DNA from: Gammaproteobacteria bacterium bin55
GTDB taxonomy: Bacteria; Pseudomonadota; Gammaproteobacteria; Pseudomonadales; Azotimanducaceae
Length of the DNA: 35,513 nt
Direction of reading: 5' to 3'
Assembly (NCBI GenBank): GCA_002238665.1
Contig: MPMU01000018.1
Span: 1-35,513, forward strand
This document shows, piece after piece, positions 28,009 to 35,513 of this stretch (its first letter is position 1; every line of letters starts with the position of its first letter). The translations under genes and the position numbers were made by a program. The notes beneath the pieces were generated by a model. It had not been told where the DNA came from. It saw nothing but the letters and a program-made list of their open reading frames with translations, and searched no databases.

Positions 28009-29208
28009 ATGCCTCCAGAATCATTCTCACCGTCATTCAGCGTCCAATTCGATAGCGACGAAAAGAAGCCATTAAAACGGGTCGAAAAAGACCTTCACAT
28101 ACAAGTCATTGGTGTTGGTGGAGGTGGCGGTAGCATCATTGCAGAGTGTTCTGAAGCCAATCTAGAGGGAGTCAATCTGTGGGCAGCAAATACTGATTCA
28201 CAAGCGCTCGAACGATTGAATGATCTAGATATCAATACTCTGAACCTTGGTAAGGAACGGACCGAGGGCGCTGGTGGAAATCCAGAGATTGGCGCACAAC
28301 TAGCTGCAGAATCGACATTTGAAATACTGCAGATACTCGAGAACACACGCCTACTTTTTGTAGTTGCTTGTATGGGTGGTGGAACTGGTACCGGTGCTGC
28401 TCCAGTGATCGCGCGTTGTGGTAAAGAAGCAGGCATCCTGACTGTTGGTATCGTTACTCGTCCTCGAGAACTGGAACAACGCGGCAAACGTGCTGAAGAA
28501 GGTATTCAGGAATTACGTAACAACTGCCATGCGTTAATGGTTTTCCCAAACGATAACGCATTTCCTCCGGAAGAGGATTTAGATTGGAAGACTGCGGTTG
28601 GAAACATCAACCAACGGCTAGTCCAGTCTATTCAAGTCATCTGTGACATGCTATTTGAGATTGGTGTGATAAATCGCGACTTCAAAGATCTTGAGACTTG
28701 TATTCCACTGAATAGTAAGAAAGCGCTGGATTTATATATTGGTATCGCGGAGGCCAGCGGAACTAATCGGCGAGAACTCATTAAAGAACAGATTCTGGAT
28801 GTGTCTTTGCATGAATTGTCACTCCATAAGTTGGCCTTTGCACACATTATTAACTTCACGTCGAACAACCAATCAGGAGAAAGCCCCAAAGACTCTGAAA
28901 TGACAGAATTGGTCAATACCATTAAAGGTACTGGTGACCAGGATACGGAACAATACATCGGACTTTATGAAAGCGATCAAGTGCCAGAGGGATCTCTTCG
29001 TGTCTCGGTCATAATGCCGATGCGTAGTGATGAAGAAGCTAGTACTGTGACTACTACGCCAGATGAGATCTTTAGTTCGGTACCCCCCTCAAGACTTCGC
29101 GCAGTTGAGCCTGAAGAACAGGATGAGGATGACGTAGACTGGGGTGAGATTACCCAGGCAATGCTTGACGCAGACACGCAAGACACGCAAGGTCGAGTTG
29201 ACAACTGA
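28009..29208 (+). CDS. ftsZ: divergent cell division protein FtsZ
   Basis: IQVIGVGGGGGSII, AANTDSQAL, ACMGGGTGTGAAPVIA (tubulin signature), T7-loop-like NRDFKDL; atypical N-terminus and C-terminus. Confidence 0.85.
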   Translation: MPPESFSPSFSVQFDSDEKKPLKRVEKDLHIQVIGVGGGGGSIIAECSEANLEGVNLWAANTDSQALERLNDLDINTLNLGKERTEGAGGNPEIGAQLAAESTFEILQILENTRLLFVVACMGGGTGTGAAPVIARCGKEAGILTVGIVTRPRELEQRGKRAEEGIQELRNNCHALMVFPNDNAFPPEEDLDWKTAVGNINQRLVQSIQVICDMLFEIGVINRDFKDLETCIPLNSKKALDLYIGIAEASGTNRRELIKEQILDVSLHELSLHKLAFAHIINFTSNNQSGESPKDSEMTELVNTIKGTGDQDTEQYIGLYESDQVPEGSLRVSVIMPMRSDEEASTVTTTPDEIFSSVPPSRLRAVEPEEQDEDDVDWGEITQAMLDADTQDTQGRVDN

Positions 29209-29327
29209 CCAATGTCAGCACGACTCTAGTTTCGGTAGAACCTTCTCTCAAGAATTAATGTGCTGTGGTGGTCGCTACAGCGAGACAAATTCTGAGTAAT
29301 CATATTATGCGTAGGTCAAAGACGAAG

Positions 29328-29937
29328 CTCATTTGCATAAGCATGTATTTTTGGTTTAAAACTCATGTTGTTTCAATGGGTTAGGAAGACCTAATTAACA
29401 GTCCGTCAATTCACTCACCAGGACGGTTAGCATTTGACCTGCTTGATTTTGAGCAAGCCATGGATTGCCTTGGAAGGCAGTGACTCGCAAAAGGCGGCTC
29501 AAGGTTCGGAATCAAAAAGTTGGAAAAGAACGGACTGGTTCTCAGTGTGGTAGCACCCGTTCGATCAAGTTCGGTCAAGATGCACATGTCCAACAATGCT
29601 ATCGATGTGTCGTTCGTAATGAAAGTGGTTGTAGTAAAGCCTATAAGGTATCGACCGGCACCGAAATAAGTGGCATGAATCAACCGAATCAATGGGACCC
29701 ATTCATGGTGGCAATGTACAAAAAAGGATATCGGGCCATCAAGGAGACGCAGGTAACTGGGGATTTCCAGGTCAACACCGACCAACGGTAAGGCTTTGGC
29801 GACACCGGATACTACCTGCATTGGCGCCGCGCGAAATGCAGGTCTCGAGTGGTGTCGTGGAGGCGTATGACATACACATCCGAGAAAGTTTCAAATGCTC
29901 TAAAGAGAGGAAGCGAAGTAATCCACTAGTGGTTTGA
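29328..29937 (+). pseudogene. decayed IS1595-family transposase, left copy (5' part only)
   Basis: zinc-ribbon CGSTRSIKFGQDAHVQQCYRCVVRNESGCSKAYKVSTGTE; after a frameshift LWRHRILPALAPREMQVSSGVVEAYDIHIRESFKCSKERKR resembles WRHRIL...GxVEADETYFxESFKGS; DNA similar to the right copy. Confidence 0.75.
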
Positions 29938-30013
29938 CCTATAATGATTGATGAGGAAACAATTAACTCTCACGTAAGTTAGCCTGAATATTTTCAACCT
30001 GGAGAAACTCCCA

Positions 30014-30661
30014 ATGGACAGTCAAATATTAAAAAAGTGCATAAAGAAAGCGTTTGAAGAAACAAAAACAGATGTAAAACATAAAACAGTTAAAAATGAA
30101 GAAAAATCAGGTAGATTTAAACAAAGGGTAAGTGAGTATATTTATAAAGAGTTATATAGTAAAGATGAGTATCATCTAAACGTGATCAATACAAAATTTG
30201 GTGAAGATAACGAACCAGGTGAATGGTTATTAGATGCCTGTATTACTGATGTGGACCCTAAAACTGACAGTCGCCCGGTAAAGAGAATATTTTTTGCGAT
30301 GGAATGCGAGAGTCAGACGGCTTATAGTGAGTTCAATCAAGATTTCGCAAAGTTAGTTCACATCAAAGCTGACCATAAACTTTATTTGCAGGGTCTAAAC
30401 CAAAAGACAACAAAAGGAGTTTGTGACCACATTGGAAAGAAATTGGAAAATTCTTGTAGTTGGCTAAAAGACACAAATTCGCTGACGGAAAGTAGTGAAG
30501 AATTCTACATGGCATTTTGGCCCTCACCAGAAAAGAAAGAGGGATCTTCGATCTGGGATCAATTTGACGGTACGTTTAAACACTTAGATCGGATCCGTTT
30601 ATTTCGATTTGTGTATTCTGAGGGGAATGTTACATTCAAAGAGATAAACCAAAATGGATAG
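30014..30661 (+). CDS. hypothetical protein, AT-rich/Lys-rich orphan
   Basis: 215 aa ORF with SD-like GGAG upstream (ctGGAGaaactcccaATG); no family confidently recognised. Confidence 0.65.
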   Translation: MDSQILKKCIKKAFEETKTDVKHKTVKNEEKSGRFKQRVSEYIYKELYSKDEYHLNVINTKFGEDNEPGEWLLDACITDVDPKTDSRPVKRIFFAMECESQTAYSEFNQDFAKLVHIKADHKLYLQGLNQKTTKGVCDHIGKKLENSCSWLKDTNSLTESSEEFYMAFWPSPEKKEGSSIWDQFDGTFKHLDRIRLFRFVYSEGNVTFKEINQNG

Positions 30662-30734
30662 GTTGCTCTTTTGCAGTTACATGCGTTTAGTAATTTCGTA
30701 AAAAGAGGTGCCATTTTCGAGGAGTTCGCGACTT

Positions 30735-31747
30735 GATTTAGCATGCCAACTCAGGTAACGTAGTAGATAGGTTGTCGACACTTCTTGAGCGTGTTCGTTC
30801 ACGAAAAATTTCATGATCTGCTGACATGTGCAAGACGCAGTTGCTGAGTTTTGTTGGTGTATTTAGCCACAGGTAGAGTGACTTTTCTTTGTTCCTCATT
30901 TCGATGTGCTGAACGTTGTTATAGAACGTAGCCCGTCGATAGTTTGAGCGTCGTTACGAGCACAGCACAGTTGCTTCTTTAATACTTTGTTACAGGCCTG
31001 TTTCATTTGCGTCAATGTTGCCTATGGGCGGTATTACTGCGCTAGACGTACAATCGCAGTGAACACTACGAAGTGTCCATTGGAAAATTCACCTTTTGCT
31101 CTCACTCGGTCGGCGCGGTTCTTGAGCCACGGGTGGCATATTTCTCTTCCACCCTCGCGAGCCTTTGCGCGTATCTCGGAACTAGGTCTCATCCGCCTTG
31201 AAGACTCCGTTCAAGATCGTCGTTTCACACTCCGCCAATGCACGTAGGAACCGATGTCGTTAACGCCATGACGTCCTTCGGTTGATCGGGACTTCCTCAG
31301 ATTCATGTAGCTTGTTGAAGGATTGATATTCTTTGGAAACCGTTACCTTGAATTGTCCGCATGGGTCCCCTCGCATCATGCCACGGAATGTGGCACCGGT
31401 CAGATCCGTATAGGTTCTACCACAACCATTCTCATCACTGACGACACATCGATAGCGTTGTTGGTCATGTGCATCTTGACCGGGCTTGTTCAAGTGGGTG
31501 CTACCACAATGAGGAAAGGTCTGTTCTTTTTCTACTTTATGATTCCGAATTTCGAGGCTCCTTTCTTAGATTCATTGTCGTCCAAGATCACGTATAGCTC
31601 ACTCTAGTTCAAACAGATCGGATGCGGTGAAATCCGAGGATTGGATCGTTTTGATCAGTGAATTGATAGACTCGTTATTGGGTCGTCTTAATCCATTGAA
31701 ACTACTTGAATTTCAAACCAACAAACATGATTGTCTAAATGGGCTGC
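30735..31747 (-). pseudogene. decayed IS1595-family transposase, right copy (inverted relative to left)
   Basis: on minus strand: CGSTHLNKPGQDAHDQQRYRCVVSDENGCGRTYTDLTGATFRG, then LNGVFKADET*FRDTRKGSREGWKRN, and near the end VSTTYLLRYLSWHAK; multiple stops/frameshifts. Confidence 0.75.
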
Positions 31748-31901
31748 TCAGATTCTCTTTGTGTGCAACACTTTAAGCTTGGTTGATGTATCCTTTGCCA
31801 TAGGAGGCATCATTTCTGAGTGAGACCACACTATGAAACATCAAACGTTCATCAACGACTGAAATTTAGTTTCACCCCCACAACTAAAGTAGCAATCAAC
31901 A

Positions 31902-33386
31902 GTGAATAGAAGACGATTTAGTCTCTCTAAAACTAGGTTCATGAATGGCCAACAGTGCCACTTACGTCTCTGGTATGATGTGCATAACAGACGTCTCTCG
32001 GCACCGATAGACGAAGTCACTCAAGCAAGATTTAACGTAGGACATGAGGTTGGTCAATTGGCTTGCCAGCTCTACGCCAAAGGAAAACCGGTCGAATCAG
32101 ACCCTAGAGACTTCAACGAAGCAGCCAATGAAACGCAGCTACTTCTAGCTGATCAATCTGTCTCGGCAATATTCGAAGCAACGTTCAAATTTAATGGAGT
32201 TCAGTGCTCCGTCGATATTCTCGAAAAACTGTCTGATGGTTCGTACCACTTGATCGAGGTCAAGTCAGCGACAAAATCAAAGCCTGTTTATGTGCTAGAT
32301 GCCGCCGTTCAATACTGGATCTTGACAGGGTGTGGATTTGAGGTGACCAAGGTCAGTGTTATGACATTTAACTCCGACTATGTCAAAGGCCCGAGACTCA
32401 GTATTTGTTCGCTGTTCAAACTCCACCCTTGCTTAACTGAAGTCATCCGGCTCCAGGCAGAAGTTAACTCCAACGTGTTGACTATGCAACGAATGCTTGC
32501 GGGAGAAAGTCCACCGAAGATCTCCACCGGGTTTCAATGCACGGACCCTTACCCTTGTCCTTATTTCGAGCATTGCAGTCAAGATGATCCCGTCTACGAT
32601 CACCCAATTTCAGAGCTTGGACCAACCCAACTTCCAATACTAGAGGAGCTACATCTCCTGGATATCAAGGAAATCCGAGATATTCCATCCAGCATCAAAT
32701 TGAATGTTCGCCAACAAGCCATTGTGGATTCAATCAAATCCGATTGTTCGATGGTGGGAAATAATCTACGTACCGAACTGAGGCAACTTAAAAATCCGAT
32801 CTATCACTTGGATTTCGAAACCGTTTCTCACGCGATTCCACAGTACATTGGAACAAAACCCTTCCAAGCTGTTCCGTTCATGTTCTCTGTGCTCACGGAG
32901 CAATCAGATGGAGAACCAATATATAGAGGTTACCTTCACCAAACGGCAGATGACCCAAGACGCGAAGTCGCCTTGCATCTCATCGAGACATTAGGAAGAA
33001 GTGGGTCAATTTGTGTCTACTCCGCCTTTGAAACCAGAGTCATTAACCACTTGATTGACGCGCTTCCTGATTTAGCTTGTGATTTGCGTCCAATTCAGGA
33101 ACGGCTCTTCGATCTCCTAAATATTGTTAAGAATCACGTCTACCATCCCAACTTTAGGGGATCCTTCAGTCTTAAAAATGTGCTACCAGCATTGACAGAG
33201 GTAGATTACCTAGATCTGGAAATTGACGAAGGGCAATTGGCTTCGTTCCGCTACCTGCAAGCACTTACAACAGCAGACGCCACTGAACGAGAATCAATAT
33301 TCGACGATCTTATAGCTTATTGTGATAGAGATACACTCGCTACGTTTAAGGTCAAACAAGCACTTGAGAGTCTTGTTGAGAAGTGA
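31902..33386 (+). CDS. DUF2779-type protein: Cas4/RecB-like PD-(D/E)XK nuclease domain plus DnaQ/RNase H-like C-terminal domain
   Basis: LSKTRFMNGQQCHLRLWYD, CSVDILEKLSDGSYHLIEVKSATK (PD-(D/E)XK-like), Cys cluster CTDPYPCPYFEHC, YHLDFETVSHAIPQYIGTKPFQAVPFMFSVL, IAYCDRDTLATFKV. Confidence 0.82.
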   Translation: MNRRRFSLSKTRFMNGQQCHLRLWYDVHNRRLSAPIDEVTQARFNVGHEVGQLACQLYAKGKPVESDPRDFNEAANETQLLLADQSVSAIFEATFKFNGVQCSVDILEKLSDGSYHLIEVKSATKSKPVYVLDAAVQYWILTGCGFEVTKVSVMTFNSDYVKGPRLSICSLFKLHPCLTEVIRLQAEVNSNVLTMQRMLAGESPPKISTGFQCTDPYPCPYFEHCSQDDPVYDHPISELGPTQLPILEELHLLDIKEIRDIPSSIKLNVRQQAIVDSIKSDCSMVGNNLRTELRQLKNPIYHLDFETVSHAIPQYIGTKPFQAVPFMFSVLTEQSDGEPIYRGYLHQTADDPRREVALHLIETLGRSGSICVYSAFETRVINHLIDALPDLACDLRPIQERLFDLLNIVKNHVYHPNFRGSFSLKNVLPALTEVDYLDLEIDEGQLASFRYLQALTTADATERESIFDDLIAYCDRDTLATFKVKQALESLVEK

Positions 33387-33486
33387 TTGCTGTAACAATT
33401 TGATACAGAAATCCACAGCGGAAATTCAGTTTTCTGTATTACACTGATTCTAGTTTTGACACGAATGTGTTCAACTAGGAAGTACC

Positions 33487-34383
33487 ATGCAGTTGTATCA
33501 AAATACCATCCAAGACGAGTTGTTGATCGAAGGAGAAGGGTTGCATACTGGTCAATCCTGTCGATTAGCTATACGACCTGCACCTGTTAATACTGGGATT
33601 CTTTTTCACAAACAAGCAGGTGACGCGGAAATACAGATTCCTGCTATTGCAACAAATGTCGTGAGCACTAGCTTTGCGACTACGTTGGGGTTGGATGATT
33701 CACCTGAAATGTCCATTTCAACCGTTGAACATCTGATGGCCGCAATACAGGGGTTAGGGATCGACAACCTGTATTGCTATGTGAGTGGACCAGAAATTCC
33801 GATGTTGGACGGATGTTCTCAGCGGTTCGTTGAGTGCTTGGGAGAAATAGGAATTCTTGCACAGGATGAGTTTAAAAAGGTCCTGAGAATTAAGGAAACT
33901 GTGTGTTGCGCAGATGGGGATGCCTGGGCGATTCTCAAACCGCATGATTCGTTTCGATTGAATGTCCAGATAGATTACGAGCACAGTAGTTTTCAAGACC
34001 CGATGGTGTGTCACGCATCATTCGACAATGCAGAACATTCGTTTATCGACGAGATCAGTCAGGCCCGTACCTTTGGGTTCCGTAGAGATTACTTGGATTT
34101 GCTTGAAGCCGGATATGCACAAGGCATCAAAGAGAAATCAAGTGCCGTATTGATCTATGAGAAGCATTGCCTGGCTGAAGGTGCTGAGCTACGATATCCA
34201 AATGAAGCCGCTAGACACAAAATTCTCGATGCACTTGGTGATCTCGCTCTGACGGGATTTGGTAGCATATTAGGATCGTATACAGGCTATAAAGCTGGTC
34301 ATACCCTGAACAATCGCCTAGCTAGAAAGTTGCTCGCGCAACCACACTGTTTCGAAGAAACTTACCTATCAGATTTAAACTAG
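33487..34383 (+). CDS. lpxC: UDP-3-O-acyl-N-acetylglucosamine deacetylase
   Basis: GEGLHTGQ, ISTVEHLMAAIQGLGIDNL, EIPMLDGCSQRFVE, ISQARTFGFRRD, RHKILDALGDLALTG, YKAGHTLNNRLARKLL. Confidence 0.96.
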   Translation: MQLYQNTIQDELLIEGEGLHTGQSCRLAIRPAPVNTGILFHKQAGDAEIQIPAIATNVVSTSFATTLGLDDSPEMSISTVEHLMAAIQGLGIDNLYCYVSGPEIPMLDGCSQRFVECLGEIGILAQDEFKKVLRIKETVCCADGDAWAILKPHDSFRLNVQIDYEHSSFQDPMVCHASFDNAEHSFIDEISQARTFGFRRDYLDLLEAGYAQGIKEKSSAVLIYEKHCLAEGAELRYPNEAARHKILDALGDLALTGFGSILGSYTGYKAGHTLNNRLARKLLAQPHCFEETYLSDLN

Positions 34384-34393
34384 CTGGACGACC

Positions 34394-35086
34394 TCAATCT
34401 CCGACAATCTCATCGGCGAAGGTCTGAAGATCGTCATAAGTCCAGGTTGGCTTAGCATCAGACAACCAAACATTACTGCCTGAATCGCCATCGCGATTGA
34501 TCCAAACACTGTCGTTGCTAAGATCATTCGCGGGCTTGATGTCGTGAAACAAACTCTGAGCGACATGTAATTTTCGTTTATCCGGGCCAATGAGGGTCAT
34601 GGCTTGACTCATCATTTCTTCCGTCGGTTTGTACGCTCCTGTCTGATCTGCTGTGCACAAATAATCGAACTCAACGGTAAATGGATTCAGTGTTTGTTGG
34701 AGCAAGTTCAGGTCGGTGTTTGAAACGATTGCCAGTTCAAAATGTTCTTTAAGTTTTTCGATTGCCTCAATGGAATCGTCGAATGGACGACTATTCGCGA
34801 GGCTGTCTACAAATCCATCTAGTTCTTCTGCTGAAGGCGTAAACGCCAGTCGATCTCCTAATCTATTCATCACACGTTTTAAGACATCTCGATAGAGACC
34901 GCCTGCATTTTGCTCAACAGGTTCCCATTGAGCGTGGAAGCTGAGCAAAAATTCATCCGTGACGTGTGCGTCGTGTTTGGTCAAAACAGATTGCCAGTAC
35001 GAAGAGATCGCGGTCTGCCAATCGACCAGTGTGCCGTAGCAATCAAAGATGAGGACATCGTACTCATCTGTACTTAAAGTGGACAT
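34394..35086 (-). CDS. HAD-family hydrolase (haloacid dehalogenase type II-like)
   Basis: VLIFDCYGTLVDWQTAI, LAIVSNTDLNLLQQTL, HVAQSLFHDIKPANDLSNDSVWINR. Confidence 0.88.
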   Translation of the reverse strand: MSTLSTDEYDVLIFDCYGTLVDWQTAISSYWQSVLTKHDAHVTDEFLLSFHAQWEPVEQNAGGLYRDVLKRVMNRLGDRLAFTPSAEELDGFVDSLANSRPFDDSIEAIEKLKEHFELAIVSNTDLNLLQQTLNPFTVEFDYLCTADQTGAYKPTEEMMSQAMTLIGPDKRKLHVAQSLFHDIKPANDLSNDSVWINRDGDSGSNVWLSDAKPTWTYDDLQTFADEIVGD

Positions 35087-35090
35087 AAAC

Positions 35091-35456
35091 CTAAATTCGT
35101 TGAATCTCTATCCGGGACCTGATTAGACCATAGAAATGGTCACTACCCGAAAATAGCCAACCTAGATGTTCCTTGCAATGTGGACATTCGGCAAGTTGCC
35201 ATACGTAACCTGCAAACCAACTGTCTGCGTGATACTGTTCGCCTGCAAGCGAGCAACCCATGGCATCTCGGAAACACCTAATGACGTACTCGATTCCAAT
35301 TGGATTAATTCGTGTGTGAATGTGCTGACCTTCTACTTCAATAGCATCCTGCTCGTTGGCGAGCAATTCCTTACACTTAACGCAAACTACGTACTCGTCT
35401 CCGGTCTTTGATTCCTTCTCATGTATGACTTCTTCTGTGAGATCGACTTTTGGCAC
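35091..35456 (-). CDS. single-domain CULT (cereblon-like, thalidomide-binding fold) protein
   Basis: 121 aa; CVKC ... DSWFAGYVWQLAECPHCKEHLGWLFSGSDHFYGLIRS matches the cereblon WFPGYAWxxxxCxxCxxHxGWxF pattern, with Trp spacing 6 and 14 as in CRBN. Confidence 0.8.
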   Translation of the reverse strand: MPKVDLTEEVIHEKESKTGDEYVVCVKCKELLANEQDAIEVEGQHIHTRINPIGIEYVIRCFRDAMGCSLAGEQYHADSWFAGYVWQLAECPHCKEHLGWLFSGSDHFYGLIRSRIEIQRI

Positions 35457-35513
35457 GTTTTGTCACCTAAAAATGTAGGCAAAATTTTAGGAAGAAGCTT
35501 GTGTCAGCCACGC

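Noticed and set aside
28095-29204. Minus-strand ORFs opposite ftsZ
   Set aside because: Shadow ORFs rich in P/S/R, antisense to the ftsZ coding frame.
1-35513. CRISPR arrays, tRNA genes, intact prophage or integrase
   Set aside because: No regular spacer-repeat pattern, no tRNA cloverleaf signature and no phage structural genes seen on reading the window.

Overview
The window looks like a chromosomal segment of a gammaproteobacterium. Gene families were recognised by eye; no searches were run. Left half: pyrC-like dihydroorotase (-), an AlkA-type DNA glycosylase, a GrdB-like reductase interrupted by one in-frame UGA that looks like a selenocysteine codon, glcDEF, a DsbA-like protein with an acidic repetitive tail, a glutaredoxin-like ORF, an APH-family phosphotransferase, rplM-rpsI, petABC (cytochrome bc1), sspA-sspB, a BON-domain lipoprotein, lpoA, rsmI and the RNase P RNA gene. 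Right half: a strongly pruned dcw (division/cell wall) cluster, rsmH - murE - mraY - murD - murC - ftsZ - lpxC. In this interval mraZ, ftsL, ftsI, murF, ftsW, murG, murB, ddl, ftsQ and ftsA are not seen. The ftsL/ftsI position holds a repeated nucleotidyltransferase/HEPN-like module (two intact genes plus one decayed copy). The ftsZ-lpxC gap holds two inverted, decayed IS1595-type transposase copies around an AT-rich orphan gene, followed by a DUF2779-type nuclease. The window ends with a HAD hydrolase and a small cereblon-like CULT-domain protein (both -). Main items for follow-up: the candidate selenoprotein with a SECIS-like hairpin, the pruned dcw cluster with a divergent FtsZ lacking the usual C-terminal peptide, the NTase module, and the CULT-domain protein with the full tri-tryptophan cage.
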